A program made the translations under genes and the position numbers. A stretch of DNA of 63,502 nt from positions 1 to 63,502 of the forward strand of contig CAZJBM010000014.1 of assembly GCA_964544595.1 (NCBI GenBank). The letters are read 5' to 3'. Below are positions 45,211 through 53,974 of the stretch, one piece after another. Under the pieces are notes generated by a model. It was not told the DNA's origin. It saw only the letters and a program-made list of their open reading frames with translations, and made no database searches. Each line of letters starts with the position of its first letter. The first letter of the stretch is position 1. The stretch comes from JAGBWK01 sp964544595. GTDB taxonomy: Bacteria; Bacteroidota; Bacteroidia; Bacteroidales; Muribaculaceae.

Positions 45211-45938
45211 CAGAGCTAAAAGATAAATTGACAGCATCTTTAGAGCGTTTCCGGCTAAATAATCCGGGAAAGTTCAAAGCCGCGTTAATCGACATGGACG
45301 GCACTCTCTACGACTCCATGCGAAACCACACGGCGGCTTGGCACAAGATGATGCTCGAACTTGGTATCGACGAGCCTCGCGACAATTTCTATCTCTACGA
45401 GGGCATGACGGGTCGCCAGACGATCAACACACTCTTTAACCGCTACCTCAACCGCGAGGCAACTCCTGAAGAAGTGGAGGAATACTATAAGCGCAAAACC
45501 GAGTACTTCAAGGCTATGCCTGCCGTTGCGCCTATGCCTGGAGCCTTAAAGATGCTCCAATTCTTAAGCGACAACGGGCTCGACAGGGTGCTCGTCACCG
45601 GCTCGGGCCAACTCTCGCTCATCGACCGCCTAAACCGCGACTTCCCCGCCATGTTTGCCCCCGACCGCATGATCACCTCGCGCGACGTGGAGCGCGGCAA
45701 GCCCAATCCAGAGCCATATCTTCGCGCGATGGAGCTCGCAGGCGTAACTCCTGCTGAAGCTATCGTCGTCGAGAACGCGCCGCTGGGCGTAAAAGCCGGG
45801 GCGGCCGCCGGAGCTTTTACGATCGCGCTGACAACAGGCCCGATCCCCCCCAAAGCCCTTACCGACGCCGGCGCCGACATCGTGCTCCCGTCAATGGAGT
45901 CATTAGCCGATTTTTTACCTCTTATCGTGAAGTACTAA
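45207..45938 (+). CDS. HAD-superfamily hydrolase, beta-phosphoglucomutase/phosphatase type
   Basis: 243 residues, cytoplasmic. Motif I ALIDMDGTLYDSM with the catalytic Asp pair, a helical cap (about 45-100), motif II VLVTGSGQ, motif III lysine in RGKPNPEPYLRAMEL and motif IV VVENAPLGVKAGAAAGAF. This subfamily dephosphorylates or isomerises sugar phosphates or related compounds. It is translationally coupled to the AsmA gene (ATGA overlap) and 15 bp before aroB, but the substrate cannot be told. Confidence 0.9.
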   Translation: MTELKDKLTASLERFRLNNPGKFKAALIDMDGTLYDSMRNHTAAWHKMMLELGIDEPRDNFYLYEGMTGRQTINTLFNRYLNREATPEEVEEYYKRKTEYFKAMPAVAPMPGALKMLQFLSDNGLDRVLVTGSGQLSLIDRLNRDFPAMFAPDRMITSRDVERGKPNPEPYLRAMELAGVTPAEAIVVENAPLGVKAGAAAGAFTIALTTGPIPPKALTDAGADIVLPSMESLADFLPLIVKY

Positions 45939-45953
45939 GCACATAAGTAAGCA

Positions 45954-47015
45954 ATGATGAATCTGATATTTGACAACAACGTAGGAGCCTGCCTCGATGA
46001 GCAGGCCGATAGTCTATCGAGCGGCAAGATTTTTCTGCTTACCGACACTAATGTCTCAAACGCCGTGCTGCCAAAGCTCCGCTTGCTGTCGCAAGCCGTG
46101 GCCCGCGCCACAGTAATCACCACTGCGGCCGGCGACGTCAATAAGAATCTCGATGCCCTCTCGTCGATTTGGACCAAGCTCACCGAGGAGGGGGCCACGC
46201 GAAAATCGTTGCTTATCAATTTAGGGGGCGGAATGGTGACCGACATGGGCTCATTCGCCGCATCCACCTTCAAGCGCGGCATGAAATTCATTAACGTGCC
46301 TACCACTCTCCTCGCTGCGGTAGACGCGTCTGTAGGCGGCAAAACCGGCATCAACTTCCACTATCTCAAAAATCAGATAGGAGTGTTCAACGACGCCGAC
46401 GCCGTCATCATATCCGCCACATTCTTTAACACGCTGCCCGCGACCGAGCTGCGGTCGGGTTATGCCGAGATGATAAAGCACTCGCTGCTGAAATCCAAAG
46501 CCGCGTTCAACGACTTGCTTGAGCTGACCGACGTGTCCTCGATCGACCCCGATTCGATGCTCCGATTGCTCAGGGAAAGCGTCGGGGTGAAAAAAAGCGT
46601 TGTCGAGCGCGACCCTACCGAGACCGGGCTACGCCGCGCGCTTAACTTCGGCCACACAGCCGGCCACGCTTTCGAGTCGCTGGCTATGAAGCGCAATGCC
46701 CCTATCCCCCACGGCTACGCCGTTGCCTACGGTATGGTTACCGAGCTCGTGCTATCCAATATGCTGTCGGGCTTTCCGTCGGAGCTGCTATATCGCTACG
46801 GAAGCTATTGCCGCGAAGTCTACGGCAGTCCAGCCATTACCTGCGACGACTATCCCGATTTAATACGGCTAATGGAAGCCGACAAAAAAAATACCGCCGA
46901 GGGTAAAATCAACTTCACCCTCCTCGAAGCCCCCGGAAAAGTGAAAATCGACAATATCGTTCCGGCAGACGAAATAAAAACAGCTCTCGATATTACCCGC
47001 GACCTGCTTCAATAA
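45954..47015 (+). CDS. aroB: 3-dehydroquinate synthase AroB
   Basis: 353 residues, the normal length. It converts DAHP to 3-dehydroquinate, the second step of the shikimate pathway, using NAD and a divalent metal. Visible: NAD-binding LINLGGGMVTDMGSFAAS, TTLLAAVDASVGGKTGINF, metal ligands in SGYAEMIKH, RRALNFGHTAGHAFE and IPHGYAVAYGMV. The ATGATG at 45954 gives two adjacent starts. Same strand and close to its neighbours, so probably an operon with the HAD and perhaps the AsmA gene. Supplies the aromatic pathway used by the phe genes at 57 kb. Confidence 0.96.
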   Translation: MMNLIFDNNVGACLDEQADSLSSGKIFLLTDTNVSNAVLPKLRLLSQAVARATVITTAAGDVNKNLDALSSIWTKLTEEGATRKSLLINLGGGMVTDMGSFAASTFKRGMKFINVPTTLLAAVDASVGGKTGINFHYLKNQIGVFNDADAVIISATFFNTLPATELRSGYAEMIKHSLLKSKAAFNDLLELTDVSSIDPDSMLRLLRESVGVKKSVVERDPTETGLRRALNFGHTAGHAFESLAMKRNAPIPHGYAVAYGMVTELVLSNMLSGFPSELLYRYGSYCREVYGSPAITCDDYPDLIRLMEADKKNTAEGKINFTLLEAPGKVKIDNIVPADEIKTALDITRDLLQ

Positions 47016-47053
47016 GCCCCAAATTTCAATTTTTAGCCAAACACAAGGTAAAC

Positions 47054-47878
47054 ATGACACTCTACGCAACCGACATGGATGGCACGCTGCTCAACAACGG
47101 CAGTTTCGTATCGCCTCGCTCAGCCGAAATCATTTCTGACCTTACCGCCGACGGCGCGCTCATCACCGTGGCCACGGCGCGCACTCCCGCCACCGTCGAG
47201 CCGCTCATGGAAGCGTGCCACACGTCAGTGCCCTACGTGGTCATAACCGGAGCGGCCACGTTCGATCCGCGCTCCATGCGTTTCGTTGACCGTCATATTA
47301 TCCCTCAGCAAGACTGCGCCGTGCTCAACGGCCTTTTCTCCAAAGCCGGCATCAAGCCATTTATCTACCACGTGCATGACTCGTCGCATCTGACCGTCTA
47401 CCACGACCCTAAAATGACCGACAAGGAGTATGAATTCTACTACGAGCGCCGCAATCTCGCACTCAAGCGCTTCACATTCACGCCAATGGCTCAGCCCGAC
47501 AGCAACGTGATCCTTTTCTTCGCTATCGGCTTCAAGGACGATATAATCCCGCTGGCCGAGGCCGTGGAAGCCACCAGCCTGTTTTCTACCTCCTGCTACC
47601 CCGACATTTTCTCGGTCGGCATCTATATACTTGAGGTGTATGCCCTCGGCGTGTCGAAAGCCAGCGCTGTGCTCGATCTTAAAGAGCGTCTCGGAGCTTC
47701 GCGCCTCGTGGCTTTCGGCGACAACCTCAACGACCTCCCGCTGCTCGAAGTGGCCGACGTGGCAGTGGCAGTGGCCAATGCCCAGCCCCGCGTGAAAGCC
47801 GCGGCCGACATCGTGATCGGCCCTAATTACAACGACTCGGTGGCCCGCTACATCGCCGACGACTTCTACGGCAGCTGA
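47054..47878 (+). CDS. Cof-type HAD-IIB phosphatase
   Basis: 274 residues. Motif I YATDMDGTLLNNGSFVS, motif II VATARTPATVEPL, the large IIB cap in the middle, and C-terminal ALGVSKASAVLDLKERLG followed by VAFGDNLNDLPLLEVADV (motif IV). Cof-like enzymes hydrolyse sugar phosphates, nucleotides or flavin-related phosphates. 38 bp after aroB; it may end the operon. Confidence 0.92.
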   Translation: MTLYATDMDGTLLNNGSFVSPRSAEIISDLTADGALITVATARTPATVEPLMEACHTSVPYVVITGAATFDPRSMRFVDRHIIPQQDCAVLNGLFSKAGIKPFIYHVHDSSHLTVYHDPKMTDKEYEFYYERRNLALKRFTFTPMAQPDSNVILFFAIGFKDDIIPLAEAVEATSLFSTSCYPDIFSVGIYILEVYALGVSKASAVLDLKERLGASRLVAFGDNLNDLPLLEVADVAVAVANAQPRVKAAADIVIGPNYNDSVARYIADDFYGS

Positions 47879-47940
47879 CGGCGCAAGCCGCTGTTCGCAT
47901 CGGCGAAAAATTTACTATTTCGTATTTCAGGAAAAAATCT

Positions 47941-47948
47941 TAAATTTG
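47941..47948 (+). promoter_or_regulatory. Promoter -7 element for the PBP1A gene
   Basis: TAAATTTG fits TAnnTTTG, followed by C, 26 bp before the ATG at 47975. Confidence 0.6.
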
Positions 47949-47974
47949 CGGGTTGAAACCTAACTATCCAGAAG

Positions 47975-50404
47975 ATGGACAACAATACATCATACCGCAA
48001 AAGCAATCCTGAGGAGGAGAAAAGAGACTCCTATGGCAAAACTCCCGAACGCCGACGCAAAAACCGCAAGATAATACGTCGTCTTTGGGTGGCTTTCACC
48101 CTGTTTTTCGCCGCTATAATCCTTTTCTTCGTGCTTATTTATCACGGCATTATCGGATATATGCCGAATATGGAGCAGTTGAAAGACCCGGCCGACAAAT
48201 TCGCCTCGATCATTTACTCTGCCGACGGCCAGGAGATAGGCCGATATTTCAAGGGCTCGGGCAACCGCGTGTATGCCGACTTCTCCGACATTTCGCAGAA
48301 CGTCGTCGACGCGCTTATCGCCACCGAGGACTCGCGCTTTGAGGACCACTCCGGCATCGACCTCCGAGCTCTCGGCCGCGTGATAGGCAAGACCATAATC
48401 ATGGGTAACCACAACGCGGGCGGCGGCTCTACCATCACCCAGCAGCTCGCGAAGCAGCTCTACTCGCCCGAGTCGACCGGACTGTTGACCCGCGCTATGC
48501 AGAAGCCTGTCGAATGGATGATCGCAGTGAAGCTTGAGCGATATTTCTCTAAAGAGGAAATCCTGAAAATGTATCTCAACCAGTTTGACTTCCTCTACAA
48601 TGCCGTGGGTATTCAGTCGGCAGCCCAGGTTTATTTCAACACCACCGCCGCCGACCTCAATCTCCAGCAAGCCGCGATGCTCGTCGGCATGGTGAAGAAT
48701 CCGGCCTACTACAATCCCGTGCGTCATCCTGAGCGCACTCTGCAGCGTCGCAACGTAGTGTTCGACCAGATGGTCAAGGAAGGTTATCTCACTGAAGCCC
48801 AGGCCGATTCGCTCAAGCAATTGCCGCTCGGCCTCGACTTCCATCGCATGGACCACAAAGAGGGCATCGCGCCATATTTCCGCGAGGAGCTCCGCCGCAT
48901 GATGACCGCGAAAAAGCCTGTGCGCAGCGACTACGCGTCGTGGGCCGGCCAGCAGTTCTCGGCCGACTCTATGGAGTGGGAAATCAACCCCCTCTTCGGC
49001 TGGATTGAGAAGAACCCCAAACCCGACGGCACAAAATACAATCTCTACACCGACGGCTTGCGTATTCACACCACCATTGACTCGCGTATGCAACGCTACG
49101 CCGAGGAGGCCGTCAACGAGCAGATGCGCTACCTGCAGCGCGCATTCTTCAACGAGAAGCGCGGAAGCTCATGCGCGCCTTACTCAGCCAACCGAAGCGA
49201 GCTTTCGTCGGCCCAGCTGCAGTCGCTGCAACGAAACGCGATACGCCAGTCGGAGCGCTACCGAGTGCTCAAGCTCGCCGGGCTGTCAGAAGAAGAGATT
49301 AACCGCAATTTCGACACGCCTGTAGAAATGACGGTGTTCTCCTACAATGGCCCGATCGACACGGTGATGACCCCTCGCGACTCGGTTTTCTACACCAAGC
49401 ATTTCCTCCGCGCCGGCTTTATGGCCATGGAGCCGCGCACTGGCCACGTGAAAGCCTACGTTGGGGGCCCGAGCTTCGACTTCTTCCAGTATGACATGGT
49501 GTCGACAGGCCGTCGACAGGTCGGCTCGACAATGAAACCGTTCCTCTACGCCTATGCTATGGACGACGGCTATACCCCCTGCGACCAGATGCTTAACGCC
49601 CAGCCCACTATTATCGACGAATGGGGCCACTCATGGCGTCCCAGAGGCAGCGGCGCCACCGGAGGCATGGTATCGCTCAAATGGGCGCTCACCCACTCCA
49701 ACAACTTCGTGTCGGCCCGTCTGATCGCCGCCCTAAAGCCCGCCACATTCGTGCGCTACCTTCACAGCTTCGGCGTGACCGGCCAGATCAAGCCCGTCAT
49801 GCCGCTCGCGCTCGGCTCCCACGAGATTTCGCTCAAACAGATGGTAACGGCCTACTCCGCCTTTGCCAACAACGGCATGCGCTCCGACCCCGTTTTCGTA
49901 ACGTCGATCACCGACAACGAAGGCAACGTCATCGACGAGTTCACCACCCATCATACCGAGGTGCTTTCAGAGAAAGGTTACTACAAAATCCTCGATATGC
50001 TCCTTAACGTCACCCAGGAGGGTACGGGCCGTCGCCTGCGCGGCGCGCCATATAATCTTACTGCTCAGATCGGCGGTAAGACAGGCACTACCAACTACAA
50101 CTCCGATAGCTGGTTCATGGCGTTCACTCCCGAGCTCGTGGCTGGCACATGGGTTGGCGGCGAAGAGCGTTTCATCCACTTCTCCTCGACCTCGATAGGC
50201 CAGGGCGCGGCCTCAGCGCTTCCCGTCTACGGCAAATTTATCCGCAAGGTGTTCAACGACTCCTCGCTCCCCTACTCCCAGTCGGCCCGATTTGAATTCC
50301 CCGCCGGCATTGACCTTTGCGACGGACTGCCCCCTGAAAACTACGGAGGCGACTCCGGCAGTCAGGAAGTGGCCGAAGAGTCATTCGAGGGAGCCTTCGA
50401 CTAA
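47975..50404 (+). CDS. mrcA: Class A penicillin-binding protein (PBP1A type)
   Basis: 809 residues, bifunctional peptidoglycan synthase. Arg/Lys-rich cytoplasmic N-terminus, membrane segment near 38-60, glycosyltransferase family 51 domain (ATEDSRFEDHSGIDLRALGR, GGGSTITQQLAKQLY, LERYFSKEEILKMYLNQFDF) and transpeptidase domain with SxxK (VGSTMKPFLYAY), SxN-type HSNNFVSARL and KTG (GGKTGTTNYNSDSW). It polymerises glycan strands and cross-links peptides at the outer face of the inner membrane. Single gene with its own promoter and strong terminator. Confidence 0.96.
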   Translation: MDNNTSYRKSNPEEEKRDSYGKTPERRRKNRKIIRRLWVAFTLFFAAIILFFVLIYHGIIGYMPNMEQLKDPADKFASIIYSADGQEIGRYFKGSGNRVYADFSDISQNVVDALIATEDSRFEDHSGIDLRALGRVIGKTIIMGNHNAGGGSTITQQLAKQLYSPESTGLLTRAMQKPVEWMIAVKLERYFSKEEILKMYLNQFDFLYNAVGIQSAAQVYFNTTAADLNLQQAAMLVGMVKNPAYYNPVRHPERTLQRRNVVFDQMVKEGYLTEAQADSLKQLPLGLDFHRMDHKEGIAPYFREELRRMMTAKKPVRSDYASWAGQQFSADSMEWEINPLFGWIEKNPKPDGTKYNLYTDGLRIHTTIDSRMQRYAEEAVNEQMRYLQRAFFNEKRGSSCAPYSANRSELSSAQLQSLQRNAIRQSERYRVLKLAGLSEEEINRNFDTPVEMTVFSYNGPIDTVMTPRDSVFYTKHFLRAGFMAMEPRTGHVKAYVGGPSFDFFQYDMVSTGRRQVGSTMKPFLYAYAMDDGYTPCDQMLNAQPTIIDEWGHSWRPRGSGATGGMVSLKWALTHSNNFVSARLIAALKPATFVRYLHSFGVTGQIKPVMPLALGSHEISLKQMVTAYSAFANNGMRSDPVFVTSITDNEGNVIDEFTTHHTEVLSEKGYYKILDMLLNVTQEGTGRRLRGAPYNLTAQIGGKTGTTNYNSDSWFMAFTPELVAGTWVGGEERFIHFSSTSIGQGAASALPVYGKFIRKVFNDSSLPYSQSARFEFPAGIDLCDGLPPENYGGDSGSQEVAEESFEGAFD

Positions 50405-50426
50405 ACCCCTCCTCACGATATAGATA

Positions 50427-50458
50427 AAGGCGGGCAACTCCGAAGAGTTGCCCGCCTT
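50427..50458. terminator. Bidirectional terminator between PBP1A and OmpA-lipoprotein genes
   Basis: A perfect 14-bp stem: AAGGCGGGCAACTC (50427-50440) and its complement (50445-50458), loop CGAA, between convergent genes. Confidence 0.88.
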
Positions 50459-50477
50459 CGCTGTATTCTTAGATCTT

Positions 50478-51179
50478 TTATTTCAATGTGCCCGCTTCGG
50501 CTTCCTGAATCATCTTCTGGTTCGCGGTGATGTAAATCTCTACGCGGCGGTTCTGCGCGCGGCCTTCGGGCGTAGCGTTTGAAGCTACATAGTCGGTCAT
50601 CGGGCAGCCTTCAGCCGAGATGCGGCTCGCTGCGACACCGCTGTCTTCGAGATATTTCTCAACCGAGTTGGCGCGACCGTTCGCTACTTTGGTGTTGGCG
50701 GCCATCGAGCCGGTGTTGTCGGTGAAGCCGTAAATCTGCACGTTGGTGTCGGGGTTATCGATGAGGTTCGAAGCGAAGCCTGTGAGCTCTTTCTTCACGG
50801 TGGCGTTGAGAGTGGTGCCGTTGGTGGGGAATAGGATGCCGCCGGGGAATGTCACCTTGATAGCCTTGAGGCCGTTAGAGTCGGTCACCTCGTCGATTGT
50901 GGCCTTGTCGCCGAGCGAAGCCTCAAGTTCCTTCTTCTGCTTGTCCATCTTGTTGCCGATGAGCGTGCCTGCGCCGGCGCCTACTGCCGCGCCGATGGCA
51001 GAGCCGATAGCAGCGCCCTTGCCGCCGCCTATGATTGCGCCGAGGCCTGCGCCGAGAGCCGCGCCTCCGCCTCCGCCGAGGAGTGCGCCTTTGCCGGTGT
51101 TAGTCATTGAGCTACAGCTTGAGCTTACTAAAATACCCCCCGCGAGGAGTGCGATACAGAGTGATTTGAAGATTCTCAT
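50478..51179 (-). CDS. OmpA-family lipoprotein with glycine-zipper region
   Basis: 233 residues. Lipoprotein signal (LVSSSC; several possible Cys near 21-22), a glycine-zipper stretch (about 30-78, LLGGGGGAALGAGLGAIIGG) that may insert in the outer membrane, and a C-terminal OmpA peptidoglycan-binding domain (about 110-225) with VQIYGFTDNTGS, RANSVEKYLEDSGV and GRAQNRRVEIYI. Such proteins tie the outer membrane to the cell wall. Transcribed from the minus-strand promoter at 51217-51224. Confidence 0.93.
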   Translation of the reverse strand: MRIFKSLCIALLAGGILVSSSCSSMTNTGKGALLGGGGGAALGAGLGAIIGGGKGAAIGSAIGAAVGAGAGTLIGNKMDKQKKELEASLGDKATIDEVTDSNGLKAIKVTFPGGILFPTNGTTLNATVKKELTGFASNLIDNPDTNVQIYGFTDNTGSMAANTKVANGRANSVEKYLEDSGVAASRISAEGCPMTDYVASNATPEGRAQNRRVEIYITANQKMIQEAEAGTLK

Positions 51180-51216
51180 TTTAAGTTAAATTTATTGTGA
51201 AACGTTAATTTGTTGG

Positions 51217-51224
51217 CAAAGATA
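51217..51224 (-). promoter_or_regulatory. Promoter -7 element of the OmpA lipoprotein gene
   Basis: On the minus strand TATCTTTG (followed by CC) fits TAnnTTTG, 37 bp before the ATG. Confidence 0.6.
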
Positions 51225-51343
51225 GTCTTTTTTCACGATAGGCGCAACCCGAGCGCTGAAGCCGACGATTGCGTCTCGTACATTGAAGAAACAATAAATG
51301 GGTTTTGAAGGTTGCCGACAATTGTATTTTTTTAACGATTTTT

Positions 51344-51374
51344 TTTGAAACGTGGCTAAATATGCGTAGATTTG
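51344..51374 (+). promoter_or_regulatory. Promoter of the EamA transporter gene
   Basis: TTTG at 51344-51347 and TAGATTTG at 51367-51374, spacer 19 bp. Transcript start near 51380; the leader contains a 12-bp palindrome (CGCGCATGCGCG, 51447-51458). Confidence 0.6.
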
Positions 51375-51531
51375 TGATTGTGAATTTCCCCCATGGGGAT
51401 GCCTCTCTCCGGCTTCACAACTTTTACCTTTTACTTATATGCGTTACGCGCGCATGCGCGTGCCATATCATAAAAAAAATTTACTACCCGTGATATTGTC
51501 CAACGGCCGCAACAACAAAAAAGCCACGCAG

Positions 51532-52416
51532 ATGCTGTTTCACCTGGCGGCTATCGTCGTGGTTACTATCTGGGGAGGTTCATTCGTTTGGACCAAGGTG
51601 CTCACCGAGCATGGTCTCTCAGCAGTCGAAATCTACATCTACCGCTTCCTGATAGCCTACGTGCTCATCTGGCCCTTCAGCCGCAAAAGCTTTTTCGCGA
51701 AAACGCTCAAAGACGAAGTGCTCTTCGCGCTCTGCGGCATCTGCGGCGGCTCCATATATTTCCTGACCGAGAACAACGCCGTCATCTACACCCAGCCCTC
51801 CAACGTGTCGCTGCTCACCACCCTCGCCCCTCTCGTCACCACCATTCTTATCGGCATCATATATAAGAATGAGCGGCCGGGGCGCTGGATATGGATCGGA
51901 TCGGCGATTGCCATTGTCGGGGTGGCCCTGATTGTGTTTAAAAACGGATTCTCATTCAAGGTAGCCCCCTTGGGCGACATGCTCGCTCTGGCCGCGGCGT
52001 TCAGCTGGGCCCTCTACAGCCTTGTCCTCCGTAAAATCGACGCCAACTACTCCGCCCTGTTCATCACGCGCAAAACATTTTTCTACGGATTGCTCACCGC
52101 GCTTCCGTTCTTCATTCTTGAGCCCGACAATACGCCCATAAAGGAGCTGCTTCAATGGGATGTGCTCGTCAATATCCTTACGCTCGCTATCGGCGCCTCG
52201 CTCATTAGCTATTACCTCTGGTCGCTGACCGTCAAAAAACTCGGGGCAATCAAAACCTCCAACTATCTTTACTTCCAGCCAGTGGCCACGATGCTGATCT
52301 CGGCCTATTGCTTAGACGACGACCCGATCACGCTCGTCGGCACCGCCGGTTGCATCCTGATTATAGGCGGCGTATGGCTCGGCGACTTCATGAACCGCAA
52401 CAAAAAAATCTCCTGA
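51532..52416 (+). CDS. EamA-family drug/metabolite transporter
   Basis: Start at the ATG at 51532 (295 residues), giving a first membrane helix immediately (MLFHLAAIVVVTIWGGSFVW); a GTG at 51490 or ATG at 51439 would add a hydrophilic extension. Ten hydrophobic helices in two EamA repeats; the second begins near residue 150 (LGDMLALAAAFSWALYSLVL). The end ILIIGGVWLGDFMNRNKK is typical. An inner-membrane exporter or importer of small metabolites; substrate unknown. Confidence 0.9.
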   Translation: MLFHLAAIVVVTIWGGSFVWTKVLTEHGLSAVEIYIYRFLIAYVLIWPFSRKSFFAKTLKDEVLFALCGICGGSIYFLTENNAVIYTQPSNVSLLTTLAPLVTTILIGIIYKNERPGRWIWIGSAIAIVGVALIVFKNGFSFKVAPLGDMLALAAAFSWALYSLVLRKIDANYSALFITRKTFFYGLLTALPFFILEPDNTPIKELLQWDVLVNILTLAIGASLISYYLWSLTVKKLGAIKTSNYLYFQPVATMLISAYCLDDDPITLVGTAGCILIIGGVWLGDFMNRNKKIS

Positions 52417-52682
52417 GGCGACTTTTTTGTCGACCCCGCCCACCTCGCTTTTACCCAACATTTTACGTCGACCCGCCCAGCTCGTGGCCCATCACCGATA
52501 GGCCGCCGCTAAGCCGTGCCCTGAACATTAGCCGCGAAGGCGTTGTTATATTAGCAAAACAAAGCAACGAGGGATTCATTCTCTTAACCGTAACGAGAGA
52601 AACACACACATCTATTATCCCCAACGAACCCCTTAACTATGTTTTTATGAGACCTTTAAACCCTTTCAAACTTATTTTTACT

Positions 52683-53900
52683 ATGAAGAAGTCATTTATT
52701 CTCGCGACAGCTGCTCTCGGCTCTATCTTCGCGGCGTCGCAGGCCAACGCTCAGGAAACAGTCGTCGTTAACGAAGAAACGGTTGCCGTCGACCAAGTCA
52801 ATTGTAAAGACCATTACTACTCCTCGTCAGCCGACAATTGGTTTATCCAGTTAGGTGCCGGTGTGCGCTCCCCCTTTGTCGAGAACGAGCTCCCCGACGG
52901 TAGCCAGAAACATCATCTCACAGCCACCTACAACGCCGCCTTCGGTAAATGGATGTCGCCTTACCTCGGTTGGCGTATCTCGATGAACTACGGCTCAATG
53001 CACTGGGACAACGACGCTTACTCTAAAGCCAAAACGGCCAACGCCAACTTCGACCTCATGTGGGATATGTTCAACACCTTCCATGGCGTCAACACTAACC
53101 GCGTCTTCTCTATCGTGCCTTTCGTCGGTCTTGGCGGCACTTTCGCCTGGGACTTCCGCGCCCCCGACTCGAAAATCCTGAAAGAAGGCAACGAATATAA
53201 ACACAATTCATGGACCCTCCCCGTTTCGGCCGGTCTCCAGCTCCGATTCCGCCTCTGCCGCTACGCCGACTTCTTCCTTGAAGGCCGCGCCTCATTCTAC
53301 GGCGACAACTTCAACCTCTGCGCCTACGGCGACCCCGTCGACATCGACATCTCAGCTATCGGCGGTCTTTCATTCAACATTGGCGGCAGCGACTTCAAGA
53401 CCTACAACCGCTGCGCCGACCTCGCCTACATCTCATCGCTCAACAACCAGGTTAACTCGCTCCGAAGCGACCTCGCGGCTACTGCCACCGCGCTCGCCAC
53501 TGCCGAGTCTCAGCTTCCCTGCCCCGAAGTGGCTCCCGTCCAGGAGACTGTCGTAGAGCAGACCAACATTATCGGCCCGATGATGTCGACAGTGCGTTTC
53601 GCCATCAATTCTGCCGAAATCTCAAGCGAGGAAATGGTCAACGTCTTTAACGTGGCCGAATACCTCAAAGCCAACCCCGAAGTCAATGTATCAATCGTAG
53701 GCTTCGCCGACGAAGACACCGGCACAGCCGACTACAATATGGAGCTGTCGCAGCGACGCGCTCAGGCCGTCTTCGACGCTCTCACCAACACCTACGGCAT
53801 CAACGCCGACCGCCTCTCTGTTCAGGCAAAGGGTAGCGAAGTTCAGCCTTACGCGACCAACAACTGGAACCGTATCGTGATTTTCGTTCCCAACAACTAA
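52683..53900 (+). CDS. OmpA-type outer-membrane protein (barrel plus peptidoglycan-binding domain)
   Basis: The frame is open from 52308 but the ATG at 52683 gives a clean signal peptide (MKKSFILATAALGSIFAASQANA) and 405 residues. An N-terminal outer-membrane barrel (about 45-245, e.g. NWFIQLGAGVRSPF, YLGWRISMNYGSMHW, PFVGLGGTFAWDF), a short coiled region (SSLNNQVNSLRSDLAATATA) and a C-terminal OmpA domain (about 290-405) with VSIVGFADEDTGTADYN, QRRAQAVFDALT and WNRIVIFVPNN. Structural porin-like protein linking outer membrane and wall; probably abundant, as it has a long leader (52417-52682) and a strong terminator. Confidence 0.93.
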   Translation: MKKSFILATAALGSIFAASQANAQETVVVNEETVAVDQVNCKDHYYSSSADNWFIQLGAGVRSPFVENELPDGSQKHHLTATYNAAFGKWMSPYLGWRISMNYGSMHWDNDAYSKAKTANANFDLMWDMFNTFHGVNTNRVFSIVPFVGLGGTFAWDFRAPDSKILKEGNEYKHNSWTLPVSAGLQLRFRLCRYADFFLEGRASFYGDNFNLCAYGDPVDIDISAIGGLSFNIGGSDFKTYNRCADLAYISSLNNQVNSLRSDLAATATALATAESQLPCPEVAPVQETVVEQTNIIGPMMSTVRFAINSAEISSEEMVNVFNVAEYLKANPEVNVSIVGFADEDTGTADYNMELSQRRAQAVFDALTNTYGINADRLSVQAKGSEVQPYATNNWNRIVIFVPNN

Positions 53901-53936
53901 CTTGCTCATTCACTCTCTCTTCTCTCTCTTTCCGCA

Positions 53937-53973
53937 GTAGCCCCGAGCCTCTCGCCCGGGGCTACCGTTTTTT
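53937..53973 (+). terminator. Terminator of the OmpA gene
   Basis: GTAGCCCCG (53937-53945) pairs with CGGGGCTAC (53957-53965) and is followed by CGTTTTTT, ending two bases before the convergent TPR gene's stop. Confidence 0.85.
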
Positions 53974-53974
53974 A

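Noticed and set aside
47990..49093. 367-codon minus-strand frame opposite the PBP1A gene
   Set aside because: Antisense of a conserved gene with all catalytic motifs; composition is that of a complementary strand.
51305..51493. 62-codon frame before the EamA gene
   Set aside because: It spans the promoter and leader of that gene and has no recognisable features.
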